A stretch of 64,000 nucleotides of DNA from Acridotheres tristis (taxonomy: Eukaryota > Chordata > Aves > Passeriformes > Sturnidae). Of this stretch, positions 50,357 through 64,000 are shown piece after piece (the first letter of the stretch is position 1; each line of letters begins with the position of its first letter). Position numbers and translations under genes: made by a program. The stretch is from the NCBI GenBank assembly GCA_037013685.1, contig CM072888.1, positions 13,954,216 to 14,018,215 on the forward strand, read 5' to 3'. The notes beneath the pieces were generated by a model. The model was not told the origin of the DNA, searched no databases, and saw only the letters and a list, made by a program, of their open reading frames with translations.

Positions 50357-53300
50357 AAGGTGAAATGCTATCTTGCACATGAAAGCATTTCTGCAATAAT
50401 TTGCACCATCCCTCACATGGGGGATAATATTCACAGGAAGTCAAACTGACAGTTCTGGGTAGGCTATGGTCACTGAGATCATCTGTGCCAGAGCATCTCT
50501 CTTATTTTCTCTCATTACTCATAGGTGACTGGTCCCTGTTTGCCTCCTTCAGAGCAGAGCATCCCTGGGTCTGAACTTTGCAGAGGGAAATGTGCTGGCA
50601 GGCCAGCCTGACAGTAGGAAATGGCACAATCGTGAGTTATGGTGGCTTTTGGACACAGAATATCTGGCTCTCCCTTGGTTTTTTTAACCACAAGTATCAC
50701 AATCTAGTACATTTAATCTGTTGCAGTTTAGTCAATTTTGACCTCTCTGTGATTCCAGAAGGAGAAATACTACAGCAAATTAGGGAATCTCCTTTTCTTT
50801 CTCACCTGAAACATATGTTTCTTTGATTAGACCTAGAATGTGGCAAGAAATTCTGTACCAGCTCCCAGGGCTTCCTTTTCATCTGTATAGGTTTTTTTAT
50901 TAATATTTAGAAAGTTTGCCTGCAGCAGTACTAAAATGTGCATCAGAGGACAACAGTTGTTTACTGTGTTTGAACTGAAGAATTTCACCCAGGAGATCTC
51001 ATTCACTTGAAGTTTACATCTCTCAATCTCGACTTGCAGAAAGAGATCGATGAATAACAATTGTCATTTCAGAGTTGCACCTCTCCAATTATTTATTTGG
51101 TTGTGTGTCTTTCCAGAAGCACACGTAATTGGATCAGACACTAAAAACCAGATTGCAGGTTTTTAATGACAGCAAGCTCATACCTCTTCATAATGAAACA
51201 AAAGAAAGTAAACACACATATCCATCTGTAAAATGATAATGACACAGGAGCTCTCCCTCCCCACCAAAAACAGTTAAAGTTAATTTATCTGCTTTAAGAA
51301 ACTACATTGTACTCAGCAGACAGCTGACAGGTTGCCTTTGGGAAGATCCATGTTTGGACATGACTCAAGTTTGGGGTTGTTTTTTTTTACCTCAAGCTGG
51401 CAGAGGCTACAAGTGTCACCCACACTAAAGCTGGTGACTATTGAAGATGATTTTGAGTCTCCCTGAGAGAGTTGTATCTACATTTGCTGCTCTCAGTGCA
51501 CCTTCTGGCAGCCAGTCTGAGCTGCTGACTCCAGACACTTCTAAAGCAGTGGGTGCAAAGATGTGAGAAATCAACAGCAGCAGCAAAATCTAGAAATCTC
51601 CTATTGCAGGATAGTCTGGGAGTCTGGAACAGGGATCCAGCTCTAAAAGTTGCCATGACCACTGCAAGCACATAACCCTATCCAGAGTTTTAGAATGGGA
51701 GATAGTATCCCATAGGATTTCAAGGTGTAAGGAGCTGTTTTCTCAAAATGCTTTCCCAAATGGAGCAATAAGATTTTCTGGCCCCATATATTCTTTTTTT
51801 GGGTACAGAAATTAGGTGAATAAAGGAAAAGTTACAGGTTTTTCCCTTATGCAAAGAAAGGTTTTCCTGATTTACAATTTATAACGAATTTGTGTGTCAT
51901 GTCTTCCTTTGCATCAAGGTTACAGGTGGAGAAAAGCTTTAAAAAAAATCTGATTAAAAGATAGTATGAAACAGGTTGGACCATAAACCTTTCCTGCCTG
52001 CATTTACAAATATAATAAGAACAACTATAAAACATGTTTTTAATGTTTTGGGGTTTTTTAATAATACATGTAAATAAATCTATATAATCAAAACTTTAGT
52101 ACTGTGAAGTCTTAGCCTCAGCTGTGTGTGGAAGGGCAGTAGTGTTCAAGGAAATAATCAAATTAATCAAATCTCAGCTTCGTGAGTTTGTCACTTGTCC
52201 GTCTCTTTGTCCAGAATTCCTTTCAGTAGCAGATTCCCATACTAAACCTCTAAAAATGGTTTTAAGTTCTATTCAATTTAGCTTTGTAGTTTAGTTATTG
52301 ATAGCAAATTTTTAATTCATTATCAATTTGCTGCCTGTGCTTTGAGTAGGGTGTGTGTATGAAGAGTGAGCTGATATCTAAACAATAAAGAAAGCACTGA
52401 AGTGTGAGTGTGGGCTTACAACATTGCTATGTCCACATTGTGGTGCCAAATTAAGTCACATATGAAAAATTACTTACAGTGGTTCAAATCATTCCTGAAT
52501 TCCCTGTTAACTAATTCCTATCAGCATGTTGTCAGCCAGGTAGAGGCGGTCTGGAGTCTCAGGCAGTCTTCAGTTGTTGGTGTTAAATATTTCCTTGTTA
52601 GCAGCTGGTAAGATTGCCTGTGCTCTTCATTAAACATCACTTCCAATCTCAATGCACTCGCTGAAACCCCAGAAACAGACAAACTGTACCTTCTTACTCT
52701 TCCTCCCAGGTTTTGCAGTTTTATTTCCTTAAAACCTTGATGGAATCAAGATGTGTTCCCTGGTAACTGCACTTACATTGCACTTGAATTATTAATTTCT
52801 GTATGAATATAGTGAACCAGTTACCTGAAGAAAAAGAATGAGCAAAAGCATTCAAAGCATTTTAGGTTTTCTTCTTTTTCTAAATTCTTGTTACAGCAAA
52901 AGGAAAATCCTTTTTCTCATTAATTTCTCTTCTTCTTCCTCCTGTGCTTAAAGACCAGTCCAGTCTCTTATAACAGCATAAATTCTTGCTTCCCACAGAA
53001 CTGTATGGCCAGTATGTGGCCACATCACTGATTAAGGGCAGAGTAATTCAAGTCCTGCAAAGAGGTAAATAATTTGGTGTAATGCAAGGGGATTGTTCTT
53101 TTCCAAAGAAAGGAAAATGGTTTTGAAGATTAGGGTCCACACCTCCAAAGTGAGCGAGGACAACCTCCATTTTGCAGTTTTCCCCTGGAGTTCTTCCAGA
53201 GTCTCTTAACATCCCACAGTCCCTTGTATAATCTCCCCTTCAGATGTTTGTTTTTACCTCTCCATAAGCCTGGTTTTTGCTTTTCATTACACTTGTTACT

Positions 53301-55985
53301 CACCTGAAATATGAAAACATACTGAAAAAAATTGTCTTTTTTTTTCCCTGAGAACATTTTAGGCACGAGTCTTCTTCATATAGCATATATGTGGGCAAAA
53401 GGGCACATTTCTCCCTGCAATGTAATGTGATCTCCTATTGCATTGGAAGGTTCTTTCTTTGGCTGGGATGGGAATACTCAGTAGCAAACGAATATTTGCA
53501 TTGTTAGAGGTTGTCAGGTATCACTTAGCTATTCCCACACCTGGAAGAAACTGGTCCTTAGGGAAAAGCATTTAACTTGAATTCAGGATGTGCTTTGGAG
53601 AGGGCATGGATGTAGGAAAAAGAATCCAGTTAATTTGTCAATAGCAGCATCTTCTGTCATGATCATAGTAGGTCATAACACAGTCTGAACGAGGACAAGA
53701 AACATTTCTCCATGGTTTGGCTTCACTAAGGACAGGCATAATGTGTGACCGCCTGTCTCCTCAAAACTAACCACAGCAATGATTTGCTTGGGAAGAAACA
53801 GGGAAACTCTTAATAAAGTTTTCAAGTGAGATGAGCAGTTCTTGCTGTTTTGGCAGCTCTCTGCATGAACAACTCTTTTCTATTTCTCTAAATTGGGCAC
53901 TGGCTGAATCTTACCAGCCCTGCCCACCATGCAGTCACTGGGCTCCATGCAGAGCTATTCTGAAACTTGGCAGCAAAATTTCACGTGCTCATTTGGCACT
54001 GTCTTTGTGGCATGAACTCAGATTCCCCCTGCTCTGGCAGCCTGGGAGAGGTTCAGGGCAATATATGCTCCTCTTTACAGGCCGTTTCTCAGATGAAAAA
54101 ATAAATATCTGTTTGACCAATACTGTTCCTTTCACATCAATCCCTGAGAGGATCCTTCAGTAAGAGTAGCATGGAGGGCAGTAGAGAAGCTCCCATCATG
54201 TACTTGATTCATTTTGTGCATTGCACTTGAAGATTATGGCAGTAGAGATTTCTGAAAAGTATTGACAAGTACAAGGGAGAGGTAAAAATTCAGAGGCTAA
54301 AGCTTTTCTTACAAGTATTTCCACTGCCTCTTTGTGAGGGTTCTTTGGCATTCTGATTCCTGAATGCCTGATGGTTCCATAGCCCTAGGATGACGTCTTT
54401 GTTTTGCCCCAAATCTCTTTTCCTGAGAAGAAATGCTGCAATGTTTTGTGATGTGGAATGTGTTTCAGCAATGTAGGCAATAAAGGTTTAGGATAAATTG
54501 TTTGTTATGAAGACATTGAGGGGAAAAAAACCTATACAGTGAATTATGGAAGTAGAGCACTAGCAATAATTCTGCTTTGGGTGTGAGAGATAATGGCCTG
54601 TGTTTTGGTGGCAATAAAAATGTTCTATTAAGTTCTCTGAACCCAGTGCAATGTGATAGAAAACAGCAAATGATGAAACAGTGCTATAAGGGGAGCTTAC
54701 ACATCCAGCAAGCATAAAATAAACATATTAAAATAGAAAAAACCCTCTGATTTCCAGTACTTACTGTTTTATCATTTCCATCATGGGTATAGGATAAAAG
54801 AAAACTCTTACTTGCTTGTTAGAAGAAGAAAGCTCCTACTTGAAGTTCTTACTTGGCAGATGTCAGTTGAAAGCTCTGCTAAGGAATATGCTGCAATGTC
54901 AAACTCTGTTGGGTAATTTTAGACAAATGTGTCATGTGTGACATGGAAATATGGCATGCTGTACATTAGTGATTTCCCAAGTGTTTGGATCAGGTAGTAA
55001 TGTGCTGAGAAAGTGCTCTTTATCTCTCCACACTGTGTACTTGTATAGCAGTGGGGAAAGGCTTTTGGTAGAAATTACTTTAGTCAGAAAAAGAATCCAT
55101 TTACAATATGTGCCTTCTAACATCTTTCAGACAATGCATTGTATTAAAGAGGCATTTTTTGATTAATGTTTTATAAACATTTTTCAGCATGACAGCTTAA
55201 AGTCCCTGTAAAATTGTAAATGCGTGCATAGTGCTCACTTCCATAAAGTCAAATGCCATCTCATAAAGTCTAGTTGGATCCTGTCAGTGACAGTGACACA
55301 GAATCAGTACCTTGGAGCATTAAAATTAATTTGCTTCATTTATATTACTGCAGTGATAGCTAGATGAAAAGAGTCCTATATTTAAATTATCTTAAAAATA
55401 CCTTCAAATCTTTTAGGGTTTTTTATTATTATTATTTTACAGTTAACTAAATGTAGTGAAGCACAGCATAATATTTTCATGGGCCTTTTAGGAAATGTGA
55501 GGATGTGGGAGGCTATACTGGGTGCAGACTGGGGGAAGGATTAAATAGCTTTCAGTTGAGCAGATTATTAGAGAAGCAGTGTCCTTTGGCCAGGGCTGAT
55601 AACCTACAGCCTTGGAGCCAAACTGGAACACCCTGGAGCAATGGAGAGCAAAGAGGGCTTTCCTATTTCCTAGAGCAGTCCTCTCACCCTTCCCTGCTGC
55701 TGTTGAAGGTCATGGATAAACAGTGTTTCCCTTCTTTCCTCAGGTTTGCAAAGTGCTTAATGTGGAAAAAGAAGAGCTGAGTGAGGGACACAAAAATGGG
55801 AGAAAACTGAAATGTGCTCCCTGTCACAGGCCTGTCTTCTTCTCTCAGCTGCAGTGGGACTGTGATGTTGGTGCCCCTACCCTTAATGGAGCTGAGTGAT
55901 TTTAGTGGAAGTACCCAAAACTTACATGGCTGCAAGGAGTAGAATCAAAGGTCTTGAGAAGCAAACCCTCAGAGGCTGGAAGCAT

Positions 55986-56020
55986 GGGAGAGGAGGAGGG
56001 GAAAGGAGGAAGGGAGAAAA
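55986..56020 (+). repeat. Purine-only run of 35 bases
   Basis: Thirty-five consecutive A or G sit inside a longer purine-rich stretch that continues to 56037 after a TAC interruption. The sequence can form triplex DNA and is dense in GGA units that bind SR proteins. Confidence 0.85.
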
Positions 56021-56501
56021 TACAAAGAGAAAAAGAGCCTCTGAATACCAGGACCTAAGAACAAGGAGGAAGATGGGAACATGGGGGAACACTGGTAGGA
56101 GAAACATTCCCAAACAAAAGGAAGGAAGGAAATTTGAGGTAAAGAGCTGGGAGTACCAATGATCTTGTTTGAAAGGGATACCTGTAGAAAAATCTTTGGG
56201 TTTTATCCCTTCTGCTGCAGCTCTCTGTAGTTCTAGATAGATGAGGTTCTGCTGTCCCACCTCACTCCTTTCTTGGAGGAGGATGGGATGCTTGTTAAAG
56301 CCTCACTTGGAGCAAAGCTGAGCAGCTTAGCACCAAAGCACAGAAGAGAACTTTGTTATTCAGCTCTCATGAGATTTAGTGAGTGAGAGTCTGGCAGAGA
56401 GTTGAACCAGGTGGCTGGAAGCTTGTAACTCCATAAACCACAGCAGCATGAATGGGTGTTTGTGGCATGAAGCTTCAGTGTTTGTTTTTTTCCCAAGTGT
56501 T

Positions 56502-56536
56502 TATGTATGTATATTTATATACATATATATATATAT
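56502..56536. repeat. TA-rich microsatellite
   Basis: Imperfect TATG/TA repeats end in a run of alternating AT of about 16 bases. Confidence 0.88.
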
Positions 56537-57264
56537 GAGAAAAATGTAATTGTTTTTGTGTTTCTTTTTAAAAGAGGTAAAGGTAACTATTAGGGCATGT
56601 TTTTCCTAATTAGGTATTTGCATGAGTTTTATATGTTTGGAAAACATTAGCAGTCATACTGATGCTTGCAGCTACTACATATTGCTACTAAAAAGTTTAG
56701 ATGGCATTTTTAAAAAATAAATAAAACTCACACTGTTTAGTTTAGCCGTGTGGTAATGTTACTGACACAAGCCTTTGTGACTACACTGTGGGGATCTCTG
56801 TCACGAAATATTTTCTGAGAGAGTTGCATACTGGCAAAGTTGGAATTATAGAGATCAGAAAGTTCATAAAGGCAACAAGGTTGGGTTTTTTTTCTTTCCA
56901 TTGGACTAATTCTTACCTGCAAAAATGATTATTATTACTTCTTTTCACCAGTTAGCATTTCCTGGTAAATAATAGGAACTTTAATTGCACATTAGTAGCT
57001 TCCAGGAACCTGTTGTTGTGACATGTATTTAAACAAGCTGTGAATTAAGAACCTCATTCTACCCAGTGATCTAATTATATTGTCACGCTAATTATAGTAT
57101 TTTGTATTTATTTTTGACAACTTTCTTTTCCTAGTTTACAGAAATAGTTTTACTCTAGAGAATTTACCTTTCAGGCTGGAATTTCTTATATTTCTTTCAG
57201 AAAATATACAGTAGTGTAAAGCCTATCTTAGTCATTTTGGATGTATTCTGTTCATGTCTCTGAC

Positions 57265-57325
57265 ATGAGTTTCTGTGTGATCTTAGGCTAGTCATTGTAG
57301 TGTTTCTGATTCTCTGTAGGAGCCC
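57265..57325 (+). mobile_element. Possible MIR core fragment
   Basis: The segment TGTGTGATCTTAGGCTAGTC followed by ATTGTAGTGTTTCTGATTCTC resembles the core of MIR-type SINEs (TGTGTGACCTTGGGCAAGTCACTT and onward). The match is about 45 bases and divergent. Confidence 0.38.
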
Positions 57326-58128
57326 TCTTCAGCTTTCTAAAATATTTTTGGATCTGTGGATGAAATTGCACTACCAAAACACCAGGTGCTGTCTTACAAA
57401 CAGAAATACAGCATGTTCATAGCTTGGGACTCTAGTGTCTTTTTCTATGATTAGAAAACAGAAAAGGACCCATGAGTGTCAATTTGAGATGTGGAAACTG
57501 GCAATAAAACCTTTATCTGTTTGCAAAAACAGTGTGATGGGCATTTGAGGTAAATTACATGCCCTAATATGATGCAAATGCCCATTTAATTTCTGTCTAA
57601 ATGCTATTTATTCCTAAGCCCCAGAAATTAGTCTTAATAATAACCAATTGTATGATTAGGTCTATGATGTTGTTTTGAAGGTAATTGTAATACTGAAATA
57701 AAGCATGCAAGCCTTTATTTATTTGATTTATTCCATCCCTTCAAACACACACATAGGTAAAGGTTACTAGCACAGGCATGAAATTTTTAGTGGTGTAATG
57801 TGATGAAGCTAATAATAATAATTACAAGAAATGGAGCTGTGGTAACATGAAGATTTCAGCAAGCCTAGACACGTCTCAACAATAGTGAGGCACTGGGGAA
57901 GTGGTAATATTCAACAAATAAGCTGTTTGCTCACATAGGGAGGCATCAGCTTTATTAAAGGAAACCTGAAATGGTGTTGAGAATGGGGGTTTATCCAAGA
58001 TGTAATGAAAAGTTTCCATAAATATGACAGCTTTTTTGATCTGAAACATCTCCTCCTGGGGAAATGGAGGGTGTGTGGCACAAGGCTCAGTGTTTTGTCA
58101 TTACTGAGAAAGGAGACAAGGCAGAGCC

Positions 58129-58245
58129 AGGTTGGATGGGGATTGGAGCAGCCTGGTCTGGTGGAAGGTGTCCCTGTGGCCAGGGGCTGGAACAAGATGG
58201 GCTTTGAGGTCCCTCCCAACCCAAACCACTCTGTGATTCTGTGAG
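58129..58245 (+). mobile_element. CR1 LINE 3' end, relatively young copy
   Basis: This is a close match to the avian CR1 3' end: GGTTGGATGGGGATTGGAGC, a CCTGGTCTGGTGGAAGGTGT block, a GGTCCCTCCCAACCCAAACC block, and the terminal CTCTGTGATTCTGTGA octamer repeats. It is a 5'-truncated copy of about 117 bases. The low divergence relative to the 45655 copy suggests a later insertion. Confidence 0.93.
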
Positions 58246-59291
58246 ACACTTGGATGAGCTGTGTGAAAACTGTGTGTAGTCTGCTTCACTTCAAGGTTGA
58301 TGCCAGCAAAGGATTCCTAGAGTGACATTTAAGATGAGAGAGAAAATAAGGTGCATTCTCAGGAGGCTCCTGTGGAATCACAGCTGCTCTTGTTGGAAGC
58401 TGTGCAAATATCTGGTCAGGCAAGACAGAGCTGGTTGCAGGTTTTGCCCACACCTGCACTTTGTGGAGCATGGTAGCAAAGTTCCAAGATTTAAGCAGAT
58501 AATTTTGAACAGTAATGTGTTCTAAGTAGGCATAATAGGTTTCATTACTGCAGAAGTGAATAAAACTTAATCTTTACATATCACATCATCAAGCAGGAAG
58601 ATTGTGCACAGAGATGTCTGATAGAATTAGCACTGCTGAGTGCAAATTCCAGCTCTTAGAAAAAATGGTCCATCTCTAGGTCTTAGCACTGACTTCTTCC
58701 AGCATCCAGCAACTTCTGTACTCCAGCTGCTGCCTAACTCTTCGTGGGCAGGATCACTTCATATTGCTCACCCAGCTGACTAAACCTTTTCTGTCTCATG
58801 GATCAGTCAAAGCAGGGAAGGCTCTCATTTGGATGCTCACCAACTGGAGGGAACGTACCAGGAAATCATGACCTTCCTCCAGTGGAGAACAGACCAACAA
58901 AAGGTTGCAAAGGTTACAAGCAGGAGTTGGGCAGGTTGGTGGAGGACAATCATACAAACATAGTGAGAGGAAGTAGTGAATAAACAGTTCAGAACTGTGC
59001 TCAGCAACTGAACAGTCATGCTATAGCAGAATGTATTTTATATCAAGTCTTCAGCAGCAGTTTTTACTTACTGCAATAGTAGCCTAATTAGAAAAGATCT
59101 TTTATGGCATTCCCTACTCCTCCCTTTCTGCCACAGAACTTCCTCTGCCATGTATTTTTTGTTTCCATGTTCTTGCTCATTTGGGTTGGATTTTTAACAT
59201 ATAAAACAGTTTGTTTTGGCTTTATTTTTTTTTTTGTGAAATGTCAGTTCAACATAAAATGCTTTGCTTTTGTCTGGAGCTCAGAGTCTGA

Positions 59292-62727
<3,436 letters not shown>

Positions 62728-62772
62728 GCACTGAAATTAACCAGGCAGCCCAAAGCACCGGTGAAGGTATAA
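62728..62772 (+). CDS. SLC10A7: SLC10A7 terminal coding exon (45 nt, with TAA stop)
   Basis: The exon encodes ALKLTRQPKAPVKV and TAA. The KLTR core matches the KLTRPTV end that I remember for human, but the tail here is five residues longer and adds two further lysines. The acceptor is TTCCTGTTCACAG at 62715-62727. With this exon the joined frame gives 200 residues for the window, which would make the whole protein about 345 residues against 340 in human. The short length and modest similarity make this the least secure coding exon, but the acceptor is strong and the phase fits. Confidence 0.88.
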   Translation, partial: ALKLTRQPKAPVKV

Positions 62773-62800
62773 TTGTGGAGATGGCCTGTGTCACAGTGAA

Positions 62801-62808
62801 TGTATATA
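62801..62808 (+). promoter_or_regulatory. Pumilio-type element in the 3' UTR
   Basis: TGTATATA matches the UGUANAUA consensus of Pumilio proteins and lies 28 nt after the stop codon. A match of this length in an AT-rich UTR can arise by chance. Confidence 0.35.
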
Positions 62809-62898
62809 TGTACTATACTGTACACACGGACAATTGACACAGCTGGGTTTTGTGAATGTTGCTTCAGTGCATATTTTATTTTTTTATATATAGCTATC

Positions 62899-62922
62899 TA
62901 TATATATATATATATATATATA
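62899..62922. repeat. (TA)12 microsatellite in the 3' UTR
   Basis: Twelve perfect TA units are followed directly by TTAAAA, so the last A joins an ATTAAA hexamer (62922-62927). Interrupted TA units also lie just upstream from 62885. Confidence 0.92.
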
Positions 62923-63797
62923 TTAAAAGATACCTGTTAAGTGCCTTACAGATGCATTTTTGGCAAAAGCATTGTTTTCAGAAGCCACTTTGTTGGTTGC
63001 TGCCAGAGGTTGTACAGTATTTTGGAGTCCTTTAGTTTATTTTTCTAACCGACTGAATGGTCATGACTGACAGCTGGTTCTTCCATTGCCCCTGCTTTAG
63101 AGCCAGGGTGCAGCAGCTGCAAGTCTCTGTTTTAAACTAGCCAAAATGACCAGAAGCCTAACCCACTGCTGGCTTACCCGGGGGAAGAGCTTTCTGAAGG
63201 TTTTTTCTGAGATTGACTTGAATTTCTGTGTGACTCTGTTACACTCCCTAGTCATATGACTGTGACATGCCTTTTTCTTCTGAGTTTGTGTATACTCAGC
63301 ATGGGGCCATCCAATGGATAGAAGCTGAAAAGCATGAATTATTTGCATTCGTTGACACAGTTGTCTAGACATTCCTTCAAAGTTAATGGTTTCTCAAGAA
63401 AATTCTTTCAATTCCATTGTATGATATTGTGCCATTGTATATCTTAAATGCCTCATAAGCTTCTTCAAAGAAATGGTCTGGTGCTTGGGTTATGAGTGAA
63501 GTATTTGTGTTTGCAGCTAGGAGATCTTTTCATCATTTGCCCCTGAAGAACACAAATTTTTGGTTTTCTTTTTTTCTTTTCCTTCCCCCTGTGCGATGCA
63601 TGGAGAATTTAGGATGCTGAAACAGAGCCTTTATTGTAGTAAGCCAAGCTATGTTTTCTCTATTGCTGCATTGGTAATGAATAGTAGCTTATGAGGACAA
63701 GTTTGCTAATCAAAAGGATCCTTATAGTAACAGAAACGCTATCTTCGCTTATTTGACAATCAATCACAACTTTTTAAAAAATAATATTACTCTTTCT

Positions 63798-63803
63798 AAT
63801 AAA
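63798..63803 (+). promoter_or_regulatory. SLC10A7: Polyadenylation signal AATAAA
   Basis: A canonical hexamer about 1.03 kb after the stop codon, in AT-rich sequence. It is the only canonical hexamer I noticed in the UTR between the stop codon and the window end; ATTAAA variants occur at 62922 and 63983. Confidence 0.6.
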
Positions 63804-63820
63804 CTTATATAAAAAAGGAA

Positions 63821-64000
63821 TTCTAAATACTATTTCTAGGCATTGAAGAGAAAGGAATGCAGGCATATATTTAAACATGCAGCCAGCACTACATTTTGTT
63901 TGGGAGGTGAAGGTTCCAGAAATGTGCTCTAGTCCAGACTGGGAGGTGTGCCCATCTGCAAAAACTGTGCTGGCAATTGTGCATTAAAATATTAAGTAAG
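63821..64000. other. Flank after the proposed poly(A) site
   Basis: This may be intergenic DNA or the extension of a longer UTR. It holds an ATTAAA at 63983-63988. Nothing else is recognised. Confidence 0.5.

Larger units (their letters stand above)
62773..63820 (+). other. SLC10A7: SLC10A7 3' UTR
   Basis: This sequence follows the TAA stop. It begins with a UGUAUAUA Pumilio-type site at 62801-62808, then a TA microsatellite at 62899-62922 that runs directly into an ATTAAA. A canonical AATAAA lies at 63798-63803, so cleavage is expected at about 63815-63825. The downstream sequence is not clearly GU-rich, and an ATTAAA at 63983-63988 could serve a longer transcript. The end is therefore approximate. 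Confidence 0.65.

Overview
This is eukaryotic chromosomal DNA, most likely from a bird. It is AT-rich and CpG-poor, with long introns, GT-AG splice sites and few repeats. The recognisable interspersed repeats are mostly CR1 LINE fragments, including one with the classic avian 3' tail at 58129-58245. Nothing prokaryotic is present: no operons, CRISPR arrays or insertion sequences. The species cannot be named from the sequence alone.

Only one gene is recognised: the 3' part of SLC10A7 on the + strand. SLC10A7 is a multi-pass membrane protein of the bile acid/sodium symporter superfamily. Seven exons were placed by hand (18462-18497, 29380-29463, 39690-39855, 42740-42791, 44318-44391, 59326-59471, 62728-62772). 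Together they give 603 nt: 200 codons plus TAA. The splice phases are compatible throughout and all introns are GT-AG. By comparison with the human protein recalled from memory, they cover about residue 146 to the C-terminus. The 5' exons lie outside the window. The 3' UTR runs from 62773 to about 63820, with an AATAAA at 63798.

Layout: 1-18461 is part of an upstream intron; 18498-29379, 29464-39689, 39856-42739, 42792-44317, 44392-59325 and 59472-62727 are introns; 62773 onward is 3' UTR and flank. The introns hold CR1 remnants (about 1300-1358, 23290-23800, about 41985-42045, 45655-46106 and 58129-58245), a possible MIR core near 57270, microsatellites, G-rich or C-rich tracts, and blocks that look like conserved noncoding elements. 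The most unusual item is a decayed Ty3/gypsy-type integrase fragment at about 31770-32110, in the second complete intron.

Every other open frame examined is short, often lacks an ATG start, and resembles nothing I recognise. These are treated as chance frames. The regulatory-element proposals are inferences from composition and motifs and need alignment to other genomes.
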